52,709 nt of DNA from Chloroflexota bacterium (GTDB taxonomy: Bacteria; Chloroflexota; Dehalococcoidia; Lucifugimonadales; UBA2985), in the NCBI GenBank assembly GCA_027622595.1, contig JAQBZZ010000006.1, positions 1 to 52,709 of the forward strand, read 5' to 3'. Under the pieces are notes generated by a model, which ran no database searches, had not been told where the DNA came from, and saw only the letters and a program-made list of their open reading frames with translations. Position numbers and translations under genes: made by a program. This document shows positions 15,134-23,742 of the stretch, piece after piece; the first letter of the stretch is position 1; every line of letters begins with the position of its first letter.

Positions 15134-15364
15134 ATGAAGGGAGCCATCCTATTGTCAAATGAGAACGACATTCGAAAGTTTATTTAGACGCGCAAGCAGC
15201 TGTTAGACATTAAGAATAGAGAGTGGCTTGAAGCGGAGCACGAAGCTTTTGTCAAACGAGATGATGAATCAAGCGAACGCGCCAGGAATCTGTTGTATGA
15301 GTACATAGCTCTCTTGAAGGGTGATGGGATGGAACTCCCAGAAGGCTGGTATATCTCAGAATAA
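15134..15364 (+). pseudogene. Small ORF interrupted by an in-frame TAG
   Basis: An ATG at 15134, 9 bases after GGAG, opens a 17-codon frame (MKGAILLSNENDIRKFI) ending at TAG (15185-15187). The same frame then continues open for 58 codons to TAA at 15362-15364 (TRKQLLDIKNREWLEAEHEAF...ELPEGWYISE). Codon and amino-acid make-up are protein-like on both sides of the TAG, with charged helical sequence after it. This is most simply a small gene inactivated by one nonsense change. Stop read-through, or re-initiation at CTG (15200), is possible. It is missing from the ORF track. The family is not recognised. Confidence 0.5.
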
Positions 15365-15388
15365 TCCTAAGCTACTTGCATGAATTCT

Positions 15389-15676
15389 CTAGCACCGGCC
15401 AGGGCCACACCCATCCCAGGCGTCTCTTTCCACATCAGAAATATTGCTGATTATGCCTTCTCCAACGAAAATCGCGACAAATAATAGGACGCCGATAATA
15501 ATTCCGGCCCAAAGTAAGTAGCTGAGAGGACGAAGGCGCTCATCCTCTGCGATTCTCGCTTCATCATCCTGAATTCTGTGTATATGAGATTCCAGTAGTT
15601 GGGTTCCAACAAGTCCTGTCACCTCTACAACAAGACCTGTCCCCATTAGGATTGGCATTACCGCGTCCCAATTCAT
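15389..15676 (-). CDS. Small two-helix membrane protein
   Basis: A 95-residue protein with two hydrophobic helices (about residues 7-24 and 52-77). They are joined by a highly charged loop (ESHIHRIQDDEARIAEDERLRP) that may be helical. The C-terminus ends DAWDGCGPGRC with two cysteines. Function and family are not recognised. It is alone on the minus strand between the TAG-interrupted ORF and mfd; mfd ends 60 bases downstream of this gene's start and is also on the minus strand, so this gene could be transcribed from read-through or from its own promoter. Confidence 0.6.
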   Translation of the reverse strand: MNWDAVMPILMGTGLVVEVTGLVGTQLLESHIHRIQDDEARIAEDERLRPLSYLLWAGIIIGVLLFVAIFVGEGIISNISDVERDAWDGCGPGRC

Positions 15677-15736
15677 CTCGATGCCCCTATAATCTTAATT
15701 CGTTTCACTATTCATTGTAAAACTCTAAGTCAGGCT

Positions 15737-18700
15737 CTACCCCCCGCCGGAAAGCTCCAAGACCTCGGCTTTGAAGGCAGCCAGTCCTGCAAATGTCTGC
15801 ACAATCTCTTGCTGCCAGCTTGCATTTAGAGGCACTCTTATCTGGCTGTGTCCCACCTGAACCGCATTGCCCAATACCTTCTGAAGGGCCACCCGCGCTC
15901 CTCCCACCGGCTCTCTGAGTTGTATCACCGCCATCTTACTCTGACGTGATATGGATTCTGCCCCTGCCTCTCTGGCCAGCGCCTTGAGTTCCACCACGTA
16001 CAGCAGTTCCCTGACCGGCTTCGGAAGTGAGCCGAACCTGTCCCTGATTTCGTCGCCCAAGGGCTCTATCTCTTCGCGGCGCAGCGGACGGGCCAGTCGC
16101 TGGTATACACCAAGACGAGTGGTGAGGTCAGGGATGTAGTCGAGGGGTATGTAGGCAGAAATTGGCAGGTCCAGTTTCACCTCAGCGGGTTGAGGAACGT
16201 CGTCCACAGACCCGTCCTGCCTTGCTTTCAACTCCTCCACAGCCTCGGAAAGCAATTGGGAGTACAGGTCGTAGCCTATGGCGTGGATGTGCCCGCTCTG
16301 TTCGGCCCCCAGGATGTTGCCCGCACCCCTTATCTCAAGGTCTCTCATCGCAATGCGGAATCCAGATCCCAGTTCCGTGGCCGCCAGAATGGTCCTGAGC
16401 CGCTTCTCCGCGGTCTCCGTGACGCGGCCATTCTTGGGCACCATCAAATATGCATAGGCCCTGTTGGCGCTCCTTCCAATACGGCCCCGTAGCTGATAGA
16501 GCTGGGCCAGTCCCAGCATATCTGCCCTGTCTATGATTAGTGTGTTGGCGTTTGGAATGTCCAGCCCCGCCTCGATGATGGTGGTGCACACAAGCACGTC
16601 GCTCTTGTTCTGAGCGAAGTCGGCCATTACGGTCTCCAGGACATCCTCGGGCATCTGGCCGTGGCCGACAGAGACCGTGGCCTCCGGGACGATGTTGCGT
16701 ATCTTTTCGGCGGTCTCCGCAATGCTGCGCACCCGGTTGTGAAGAAAGAACACCTGGCCGCCCCGGTCTATCTCACGTAAGATGGCCTCCCGTATCAGGT
16801 CTTCGCTGTACTCGGACACGTAGGTCTTGATGGACAGGCGTTCCTCTGGGGGAGTTTCTATGGTGCTCATGTCCCTCACTCCTGAGAGTGCCATGTGCAA
16901 AGTGCGTGGTATGGGAGTGGCGCTGAGCGTGAGGATGTCCGCGTCCTTCCTCAGCCCCTTGAGGCGTTCCTTGTGAGCGACTCCGAAACGCTGCTCCTCG
17001 TCCACGATCACAAGGCCAAGGTTCTTGAAAGATACGTCCATTTGCAGCAGGCGGTGGGTGCCGATGCATATGTCCACCAGTCCCGAGGTCAATTTCTCCG
17101 TCACTTGTCGCTGCTCCTCGTTGGTGCGGAAACGGCTCAGCACCTCGACCCTCACCGGGAAGGGCGCGAGCCGTTGGGTAAAGGTGGCGTAGTGCTGCTG
17201 GGCCAGGACGGTGGTAGGAACCAGGACTGCCACCTGAAGCCCGTCCATTACCGCTTTGAAGGCTGCCCTCAAGGCTACCTCGGTCTTGCCGTAGCCAACG
17301 TCGCCGCACACCAGACGGTCCATTGGCCTGGACACTTCCATGTCCAACTTGACCTCGCGGATGCTCTCCAACTGGTCAGGGGTTTCCTCGTATGGAAAAG
17401 AGTCTTCCATCTCCTGCTGCCAAGGCGTGTCGGGGGAGAAGGTGATTCCCTGGGCCATCTCCCGAGAGGCATAGAGGGCCAGGAGTTGCTCTGCCAATTC
17501 TCTGGTGGATGCCTTGGCTCTCGCCTTGGAACGGCTCCACTCCTGGGTGCTCAGGCGTGTGAGAGCTGGAACACGCTCTCCCGGGGCCGTGTATGGGGAC
17601 AGCCTGTCCAACTGGTCGGTTGGCACGTAGAGCTTGTCGCTTTCGGCATACTCAAGCACCAGGTACTCTCTTTCGTTCTCTCCCTCACCCATGCGGTTGG
17701 TGCCTGCAAAACGCCCGATGCCGTGCTCCGTGTGAACAAGGTAGCTCCCAGGCTCAAGGTCCGAGAGGAAGGCGGCGCGTCGAACTGGTGCTCTCCTCCT
17801 GGTGGGGCGCTCTTTAGCCTGTCCCATAATCTCCACGTCGGTGAGGACGTGCAGGGTGGAACCGTCCAGTGGGAGGCTCCATCCTTCGGCCAGGGAGCCG
17901 CGTACCAGCGCGACAGTACCCTTGCCAAGTCCTCCATCAAAATCCCTATCGACAAATTCCCTGTCCAGCGGAACAGAGATACCTTGACCCCGAAAGACCT
18001 CGGTCAAACGAGCGGCGTAATGCGATACCAGCAGCACCCTGTCTCCATCCTGCTGCCAACTCAGAACATCCTTGGCCAGGGCATCCAACCGGCCCGAGTA
18101 GCTCCTTGGAGGTAGGAAGTCCATCTCCGCCGATGGTGACCCTCCGTTAGAAACAAGGCCAGATGTCCATGGAGAAACGTCCAGTCGACGGAGTGCCGAC
18201 GACAGCCGTTCGTTCAGCTCATTCGCTGGAATATGAAGCGAGGGGAAGTTTCGGGGCACGTCTCCTCGTTCCTCCTTGGCTGACCTCAAGTCTCCGGCCT
18301 TCTCATCCATGGCCAGACCTTCTTCTTCCACCTCACCCGGCCTCACCACCATCAGGAGACCATCTTTGGGAAGAAAATCCAATGGGATTCCCTGACAGAA
18401 GAAACCGCTGTAGAAACCGGGCTCCTCCGGTATATGGCCGGTTGAAAGCAGGCTCATCTCTTCTGTGATACGTTCCTGTGTGGTAACGGTGCAATTGGAG
18501 GCGTCGAGCTGGCTGTATAGCTCCTCAACCTCGTCCCGTTTCCCAAGCGCTGGCAGTGCCTCCTGGGCGGGCAGGATGAACACCCTTTCGACCGATTTCA
18601 CCGAGCGCTGTGTCATGGGATCGAAAAGGCGAATGCTCTCGACCGAGTCTCCAACCAGTTCGATGCGAGCGGGGAGCTTTGCTCCCAGCGAATAGATGTC

Positions 18701-19267
18701 CAGAATGCCACCGCGTCGGCTCACGGTGCCGTGGTTCTCAACGACCCGCTCCACACGATAGCCCATCTCCTGCCACCGGTTCATCAGGTCGCTCAGGTTG
18801 ACCTGCTGGCCCACGGTTACGTAGTGGCAGGCGTCACGAAAGACCTCTTGTGAAAGTGTTTTTTGTGAAATAGCTGCCAGGGAGGCAACGACTATCGGAG
18901 GAAACCGGCGGTTCTCGTCGTCCAGGTTCATCAGGGCAGCCAGTGCCCTGATGCGGCCGTGGGTCGTGGCATCGTCGGCCATGAGCCGCTCGAAGGGCAG
19001 GGTCTCACCCTCGGGCAGTTGGTACACCTCCGCGTCTTCTCCACACCAGACCAGGAGGTCCTCGTACACCCGTCGTGCTTTTTCAGGCCGGGGCGCCACC
19101 ATCAAGATGGGGGTGTTCAACTCATCCCTCAGGGCTCCGATCCAGTAGGGGAGGGTAGAGTCCAATAGGACAGCCTGCACCGTGGCTTGCCCCTGGCTTA
19201 GCAGCTCAAGGACGCTCCGGTGCTGTTTGCTCTGGGAGAGCAGGGGAAAGAGCCCTTTAAGGGTCAC
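15737..19267 (-). CDS. mfd: Transcription-repair coupling factor
   Basis: ATP-driven translocase that removes stalled RNA polymerase and recruits UvrA to DNA lesions. Domains in order: UvrB-like N-terminal modules, the CarD-like RNA-polymerase interaction domain (GSYLVHTEHGIGRFAG, EYAESDKLYVPTDQLDRL), RecG-like helicase motifs (CGDVGYGKTEVALRAAF, Walker B DEEQRFGV, TLSATPIPRTL, QLRGRIGRS), and the C-terminal TRCF domain (VKLDLPISAYIPLDYI). The ORF track starts at 19306; a GTG at 19267 with GGAG five bases upstream gives VTLKGLFPLL, the usual Mfd opening, and about 1176 residues. It diverges from prfA across a short intergenic region. Confidence 0.95.
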   Translation of the reverse strand: MTLKGLFPLLSQSKQHRSVLELLSQGQATVQAVLLDSTLPYWIGALRDELNTPILMVAPRPEKARRVYEDLLVWCGEDAEVYQLPEGETLPFERLMADDATTHGRIRALAALMNLDDENRRFPPIVVASLAAISQKTLSQEVFRDACHYVTVGQQVNLSDLMNRWQEMGYRVERVVENHGTVSRRGGILDIYSLGAKLPARIELVGDSVESIRLFDPMTQRSVKSVERVFILPAQEALPALGKRDEVEELYSQLDASNCTVTTQERITEEMSLLSTGHIPEEPGFYSGFFCQGIPLDFLPKDGLLMVVRPGEVEEEGLAMDEKAGDLRSAKEERGDVPRNFPSLHIPANELNERLSSALRRLDVSPWTSGLVSNGGSPSAEMDFLPPRSYSGRLDALAKDVLSWQQDGDRVLLVSHYAARLTEVFRGQGISVPLDREFVDRDFDGGLGKGTVALVRGSLAEGWSLPLDGSTLHVLTDVEIMGQAKERPTRRRAPVRRAAFLSDLEPGSYLVHTEHGIGRFAGTNRMGEGENEREYLVLEYAESDKLYVPTDQLDRLSPYTAPGERVPALTRLSTQEWSRSKARAKASTRELAEQLLALYASREMAQGITFSPDTPWQQEMEDSFPYEETPDQLESIREVKLDMEVSRPMDRLVCGDVGYGKTEVALRAAFKAVMDGLQVAVLVPTTVLAQQHYATFTQRLAPFPVRVEVLSRFRTNEEQRQVTEKLTSGLVDICIGTHRLLQMDVSFKNLGLVIVDEEQRFGVAHKERLKGLRKDADILTLSATPIPRTLHMALSGVRDMSTIETPPEERLSIKTYVSEYSEDLIREAILREIDRGGQVFFLHNRVRSIAETAEKIRNIVPEATVSVGHGQMPEDVLETVMADFAQNKSDVLVCTTIIEAGLDIPNANTLIIDRADMLGLAQLYQLRGRIGRSANRAYAYLMVPKNGRVTETAEKRLRTILAATELGSGFRIAMRDLEIRGAGNILGAEQSGHIHAIGYDLYSQLLSEAVEELKARQDGSVDDVPQPAEVKLDLPISAYIPLDYIPDLTTRLGVYQRLARPLRREEIEPLGDEIRDRFGSLPKPVRELLYVVELKALAREAGAESISRQSKMAVIQLREPVGGARVALQKVLGNAVQVGHSQIRVPLNASWQQEIVQTFAGLAAFKAEVLELSGGG

Positions 19268-19455
19268 AGTAACTCCAACGACTATAGGGGCTGATGGCGA
19301 AACCACTAGCCCTGCGGGGGATTGTATCAGCTATAGCGAGGGGGGGCAACTGGAAATCTGTGTACTATAGCCAACAGCCGTTGAAAGATTCGCACCAAAG
19401 CCGCATAATGTCCACGTACACTCAACATCTCTGAGACCCATTGGATGGACACACC

Positions 19456-20520
19456 GTGTTAGACCGACTCCAAGCCCTGAAGGGGCGTTTCACCGAGATA
19501 GAAGAAATGCTGGCGCGCACGGAGATCGCCACGGATCACGAGCGCGTCCAGGTACTGGCCAAAGAGCTGGCGACTTTGGAGAGTACAGTAGCCCTGTTTG
19601 ACCAGTACAGCGCGGTTTCCCAGCAGCTGGACGAGACCACGACCATCCTCCACGAGAGCCATGAAGCGGACATCAAAGCAATGGCCCAGGAAGAGATGGA
19701 ATCGCTTGAGGAGCGCAAAGAGAACCTGGAAGAACAGCTGCGTCTGGCCCTGCTCCCCAAGGATCACAATGACGACAAGGATGTGATAGTGGAGATAAGG
19801 GCAGGTACGGGGGGCGAGGAGGCAGCCCTCTTTGCGGGAGACCTGTACCGCATGTACGCGCGCTACGCCCTGGTCAAGGGGTGGGACGTGGACGTAATAG
19901 ACTCCAGTCCAACGGGCATCGGCGGCTTCAAAGAGGTCGTCTTCGAGGTCAAGGGCAAGGGAGCGTTCAGCCGCCTCAAGCACGAAAGCGGTGGTCACCG
20001 TGTCCAGCGTGTGCCAACCACAGAGACACAGGGCCGTATCCATACCTCCGCGGCCACCGTGGCTGTCCTTCCTGCGGTTGAGGAGGTGGAGGTGGATGTT
20101 GACCCGAACGACCTTCGCATCGACATATTCCACGCAGGCGGGCATGGCGGACAGAACGTGCAGAAGGTGGCTACGGCTGTCCGCATTGTACACATCCCAA
20201 CGGGCCTCGTTGCCATATGTCAGGACGAGCGCTCTCAGCTCAAAAACAAGCAACGTGCTATGGGAGTCCTGCGTGCCCGGATTCTGGCCCAGGAGATTAA
20301 CAGGCAGCATGAAGAGATGGCGGCAACACGTAAGTCCCAGGTGGGTACGGGAGACCGCTCGGAGAAGGTGCGCACCTACAACTTTCCTCAGAACCGGGTG
20401 ACGGACCATAGGATAGGCATGACCAGCCACAACCTGGAGCGAATTCTATTGGGTGAGTTGGACGAGTTCATAGATGGCTTGACCACTCAAGAGCAGGCTC
20501 GCCTGCTGGAAGAGGGCTGA
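19456..20520 (+). CDS. prfA: Peptide chain release factor 1
   Basis: Reads UAA and UAG stop codons and releases the nascent peptide. Seen: the RF1 tripeptide PxT as VPTTET (not the SPF of RF2), the RF family block ESGGHRVQRVP, and the catalytic GGQ loop in AGGHGGQNVQKVATAVRI. Most RF1s have GAGGQ; here the residue before GGQ is His. The ORF track begins at TTG 19441, but GTG 19456 gives the classical opening LDRLQALKGRF, so I prefer it; neither start has a strong Shine-Dalgarno. prmC, which methylates the GGQ glutamine, follows 1 base after the stop, a very common pairing. Confidence 0.95.
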   Translation: MLDRLQALKGRFTEIEEMLARTEIATDHERVQVLAKELATLESTVALFDQYSAVSQQLDETTTILHESHEADIKAMAQEEMESLEERKENLEEQLRLALLPKDHNDDKDVIVEIRAGTGGEEAALFAGDLYRMYARYALVKGWDVDVIDSSPTGIGGFKEVVFEVKGKGAFSRLKHESGGHRVQRVPTTETQGRIHTSAATVAVLPAVEEVEVDVDPNDLRIDIFHAGGHGGQNVQKVATAVRIVHIPTGLVAICQDERSQLKNKQRAMGVLRARILAQEINRQHEEMAATRKSQVGTGDRSEKVRTYNFPQNRVTDHRIGMTSHNLERILLGELDEFIDGLTTQEQARLLEEG

Positions 20521-20521
20521 A

Positions 20522-21385
20522 GTGACACTGGGGCGATTTCTTGAAGAGACTCGCCTGGCCCTGGAATCCCATGGGGTGGAGGAGGCTTCCCTGGAGGCGG
20601 ACCTGTTTCTCATGAAGGCCCTGGACATAGACAGGTCTCGCCTCTACTCCTCTCCCGATAGGCCAGTAACCCTTGAAGAGCGACAAACTTTAGCCAGAGA
20701 CCTGGCCAGGCGATTTAATGGTGAGCCCTGGCCGTACATTTCCGGCTACAGAGAATTCTATGGGCTTAATCTAAGGGTGAACTCCAGGGTTTTCATTCCT
20801 CGTCCTGAGACGGAGCTGGTGGTTGACCTTGCTTTGGAGTTTGCACGGGAGCTTGCCGGGTCATTTCCAGCCGGTCGTCCCATTCGCATAGCAGACGTAT
20901 GTACGGGAAGTGGCGCCATTGCCATCGCTCTGGCGGTGCACCTGCCACAGGCAGCGGTATACGCAACAGACATTTCCACGCAGGCGTTGGAGACGGCCAG
21001 GCTCAACTGCCAGGACCACGGAGTGGAGCAAAGGGTAACCATTCTGGAGGGCGACCTTCTGAGCCAGATGCAGGGGCCCTTCGACCTGGTGGTCAGCAAT
21101 CCTCCGTACATTTCAAGGGGGGATATTCCATACCTCGCCAGGGAAGTGCGGACTGAGACCCTGGTTTCCCTGGACGGTGGTGAGGACGGACTCGAAGTCA
21201 TCCGTTCCCTTGTGCCACAGGCCATATCGAAGCTGAGCAGGCCGGGAGGCCTCATCATGGAGATATCGCCTGAGCAGGGGGAAGAAGTCTGCTCACTGAT
21301 CCGCTCAGTTGTGTCAGACGGTAATTGCACCCTGCATAAAGACCTTGCGGGAAGGCAGCGCGTGGTATTCGCCAGCCTGCCATGA
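20522..21385 (+). CDS. prmC: Release factor glutamine methyltransferase
   Basis: Uses S-adenosylmethionine to N5-methylate the GGQ glutamine of RF1/RF2. The 287-residue length is usual. The N-terminal helical substrate domain is followed by GYREFYGLNLRVNSRVFIPRPETELVVD, the SAM-binding motif IADVCTGSGAIAIALA, and the signature SNPPYIS that holds the glutamine side chain. The start is GTG one base after the prfA stop (TGAAGTG), so translation is likely coupled. The enzyme's target is the gene directly upstream. Confidence 0.95.
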   Translation: MTLGRFLEETRLALESHGVEEASLEADLFLMKALDIDRSRLYSSPDRPVTLEERQTLARDLARRFNGEPWPYISGYREFYGLNLRVNSRVFIPRPETELVVDLALEFARELAGSFPAGRPIRIADVCTGSGAIAIALAVHLPQAAVYATDISTQALETARLNCQDHGVEQRVTILEGDLLSQMQGPFDLVVSNPPYISRGDIPYLAREVRTETLVSLDGGEDGLEVIRSLVPQAISKLSRPGGLIMEISPEQGEEVCSLIRSVVSDGNCTLHKDLAGRQRVVFASLP

Positions 21386-21502
21386 GGTATGTTGTCACCA
21401 TATCAACCAGATGATTTGAGTGTGACACTCGTGCGTGTGATGGGGTGGTGTTGACTGGAACTTGTCAAGTCGAGTATCATTTCGGTGAAACAGCATCGGA
21501 TG

Positions 21503-21541
21503 CTGTGGACTGAGTCGTTGCTCATGAGCAAGAGTCCACAG
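21503..21541 (+). promoter_or_regulatory. Long hairpin in the leader of the methyltransferase gene
   Basis: A 9-base outer stem (CTGTGGACT / AGTCCACAG) and an inner palindrome (TTGCTCATGAGCAA) form a tall stem with an asymmetric internal loop. A second small stem (CAGCAT/ATGCTG, 21491-21505) immediately precedes it. It lies in the 200-base gap after prmC, 44 bases before the next ATG. It may terminate prmC transcription or act as a leader control element. Confidence 0.4.
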
Positions 21542-21584
21542 TTCTGGATGTGCAAATAGATAACGAACTGGGGGAACCAACACC

Positions 21585-22436
21585 ATGGCAAACAAGGAAA
21601 AAGTGACGTATGTAAGTGCAGGTGACATGAACTTCTCCTTTGCCGCTTTTGCCAACACACCTTTCTATCGGAAAATCAACACCGACTTGGTCGAACTCTC
21701 ACAGGTACATCCAGGCCAGCGGGTTGTGGACTTGGCATGCGGCACCGGTGGAGTAACAAAGATTATTCTGGAGAGGCTGCGTGGGGCTAAAGAGAGCCTG
21801 GTTATTGGAGTTGACCTCTCGACCTTCGCTCTCAAGCAGGCCAGGGCAGAGATAAGCAGTGCCAAGGATGCCATGGTGCAGTTCGTCCAGGGTCGGGCCG
21901 AGCATCTGTCGCAGGTAATACGTGAGAAGGTGGATGCGGTGGTGTTCTGCAATGCCATCCATCTGGTGCCCGACAAAGAGCAGCTCTCAGGTGAGGTCTT
22001 TTCCACCCTGCGGAGCGGCGGAGTCTTCGCCTTCAACACATCGTTCTATGAGGGCGGGCATCCTCCGGAGACCGAGCAGTGGTATCGGCGATGGATGTTC
22101 AGGTCGGTGCGTATTCTAAGGTCCGAGTACGGCTTGTCGCCAGTCAAGGCTGAGAAGGTGGAAGCCCGCCAGCACTTGACCGTGGAGCAGTACACCGATC
22201 TGCTTAAAGAGCGTGGTTTCCAGATTAAGGAACAGCGAGTCAACACCATCCAGGTGCCCCTGGAAGGCTGGGTGCTCATAAGCCAGTTTGAGGACTGGAT
22301 AACGGGTGTCCTGCCAGGCGTGCCACTGAAAGAGGCCAGCAACTCCCTTCAAAAGGCAGCAACTCAGCTATTCGAGGAGATGAAGGTTAACTTTATACCT
22401 CGCAACTGGCTGGAGATAGTCGCCGTCAGGCCTTAG
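21585..22436 (+). CDS. Class I SAM-dependent methyltransferase
   Basis: A 283-residue soluble methyltransferase with the Rossmann-fold motifs VVDLACGTGGVTKIIL (motif I), VIGVDLSTFALKQAR (acidic ribose-binding Asp) and DAVVFCNAIHLVPDKEQ (motif IV region). The C-terminal half (residues 150-283) is helical and probably forms the substrate cap. The substrate cannot be deduced; it has the general look of ubiE/small-molecule methyltransferases. A long structured leader precedes it, and a strong inverted repeat closes it. Confidence 0.8.
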   Translation: MANKEKVTYVSAGDMNFSFAAFANTPFYRKINTDLVELSQVHPGQRVVDLACGTGGVTKIILERLRGAKESLVIGVDLSTFALKQARAEISSAKDAMVQFVQGRAEHLSQVIREKVDAVVFCNAIHLVPDKEQLSGEVFSTLRSGGVFAFNTSFYEGGHPPETEQWYRRWMFRSVRILRSEYGLSPVKAEKVEARQHLTVEQYTDLLKERGFQIKEQRVNTIQVPLEGWVLISQFEDWITGVLPGVPLKEASNSLQKAATQLFEEMKVNFIPRNWLEIVAVRP

Positions 22437-22440
22437 AACC

Positions 22441-22477
22441 TAATCGAGGCAAGACCTCAGAGGTCCTGCCTCGATTA
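22441..22477. terminator. Hairpin between convergent methyltransferase and yceI genes
   Basis: TAATCGAGGCA pairs with TGCCTCGATTA, and after one mismatch GACCT pairs with AGGTC around a CAG loop. The stem starts 4 bases after the methyltransferase stop and 44 bases before the yceI stop. It is suited to ending transcription from both sides, although no U-run follows on either strand. Confidence 0.65.
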
Positions 22478-22520
22478 CATCAGAGTCTTCTAGGATTCGC
22501 CCGCGGTGGTCGGGTATTAC

Positions 22521-23072
22521 TTAAGCCGCTTTGCTCTCTGCGACCAGTGATTCCGTTTCCTTGATCGCCTCCACGTCCAGTGAAATGTTCACCTTGTCTC
22601 CAACCAGCACTCCGCCCGCTTCCAGGGCTACATTCCATTCAAGGCCAAAGTCCTTTCGGTCTATGGCCGTCTCGGCGCTGAAGCCCGCTCGTACTAACCC
22701 ATAAGGGTCGGTAGCCACACCTGAGAATTCCGCGTCAAGTACCACTTCCCGGGTGACGCCTTTGATGGTCAGATCCCCGACCACCCTGTATCCGTCTCCG
22801 TGGCGCTCGATGCGATGGCTCCTGTACGTCATTGTGGGATACTTCTCCACCTCCAGGAAGTCCGCCGACAGCAGGTGGGCGTCGCGCTGCTGCTCCCGGG
22901 TATCTAGGCTGGCGATGTCTACCTCTACCTCAATGGAGGAGCGGGTGGGGTCCTCCTCATCCAGGTCAATGGTGCCGCTTACTTTCCCGAATCGCCCTTT
23001 TACTTTGGCCACGATCATGTGCCGCACTGAGAATTCGATGCTCGTATGGCTATTGTCAATCTTCCAGGTCAT
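22521..23072 (-). CDS. YceI-family protein
   Basis: A 183-residue lipocalin-like beta-barrel protein. Members bind isoprenoid-type lipids and are often induced by stress. Seen: MTWKIDNSHTSIEFSVRHM, VKGRFGKVSGTID, DIASLDTREQQRDAHLLSADFLEVEKYPTM and GDLTIKGVTREVVLDAEF, the standard family order. No signal peptide is present, so it is probably cytoplasmic, unlike the periplasmic E. coli form. The ORF track starts 5 codons earlier, but those codons contain the AAGGAG ribosome binding site of the ATG at 23072. An ArsR-type regulator gene lies 206 bases upstream on the same strand. Confidence 0.88.
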   Translation of the reverse strand: MTWKIDNSHTSIEFSVRHMIVAKVKGRFGKVSGTIDLDEEDPTRSSIEVEVDIASLDTREQQRDAHLLSADFLEVEKYPTMTYRSHRIERHGDGYRVVGDLTIKGVTREVVLDAEFSGVATDPYGLVRAGFSAETAIDRKDFGLEWNVALEAGGVLVGDKVNISLDVEAIKETESLVAESKAA

Positions 23073-23277
23073 TTCTGTCTCCTTCATTCTGCATTTTTCA
23101 CGTTATAAATTAATGTCAGGTCCAGGCATTGCATGGACCATTTAGAGGTATCAAGTTAGCTACATGTTGGCATTATTGTGCACTTCCTTTCTGGGTTGCC
23201 TGTTTATATAGATGCGGGTTTCCTTCTGTAGATGCAAAATTCTAAAACTATGGAACTCTTACCCAAAAAAGAGAGGC

Positions 23278-23586
23278 CTACACGGTTGATTCCTGCCGTG
23301 CCTTCCCATGAATCCCCTCGAACTGGGGCAGAAAACGCTCCAGCCGATCGTGGTTGAGACGAAAGAACATGTGCAGTCCCTCCTTGCGGGATTCCATGAG
23401 GCCGCAGTTCTCCAGGACGCGGAAATGGTGCGATAGCGCTGGGCTAGAGAGGGGAAATCTATCTGTGATCTCAGCGCAACTGACCTCGTCTACTTTGAGC
23501 ATCATGCGTACAATCTGGTACCGAGTCTTGTCAGACAGGGCTTTGAAGATCGCTATTGCTTCCTTGTCGAACTGTTCGTTATACAT
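23278..23586 (-). CDS. ArsR-family transcriptional regulator
   Basis: A 102-residue winged-helix repressor. Seen: EAIAIFKALSDKTRYQIVRMM, the recognition helix region SSPALSHHFRVLENCGLMESRKEG, and the wing LHMFFRLNHDRL. The metal site ELCxCDL of classical ArsR/SmtB is not present (VSCAEITDRF has a single Cys), so a signal other than heavy metal is likely. It stands upstream of yceI on the same strand and may regulate it, an association known in other bacteria. About 190 bases of AT-rich DNA separate the two. Confidence 0.88.
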   Translation of the reverse strand: MYNEQFDKEAIAIFKALSDKTRYQIVRMMLKVDEVSCAEITDRFPLSSPALSHHFRVLENCGLMESRKEGLHMFFRLNHDRLERFLPQFEGIHGKARQESTV

Positions 23587-23595
23587 GAGTTACTA

Positions 23596-23605
23596 TTTTT
23601 AAAAA
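23596..23605. promoter_or_regulatory. AT-rich palindrome in front of the ArsR gene
   Basis: TTTTTAAAAA lies 9 bases before the regulator's ATG, inside the AT-rich region that also holds a TATAAA-like -10. Its position fits an autoregulatory operator, but ten bases of A/T are weak evidence. Confidence 0.25.
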
Positions 23606-23742
23606 CACTGAACTGTTTATATTTTAGCCTCGGCCTTCCTGCTTGTCAAGGGCGTCGTGAAAAAGGATGTTCGTCTTCCTTGACTCTCCCTGGGAAAGAA
23701 CCCTAGAATGGGCAGCATAGAATGCCAGCCTGGGGTGATCAG

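Noticed and set aside
16895-18115. 406-residue plus-strand ORF
   Set aside because: Antisense to mfd, whose motifs are clear on the minus strand; low-complexity His/Gly/Leu make-up is typical of a shadow ORF.
19459-20430. 323-residue minus-strand ORF
   Set aside because: Antisense to prfA, which carries PxT and GGQ motifs on the plus strand.
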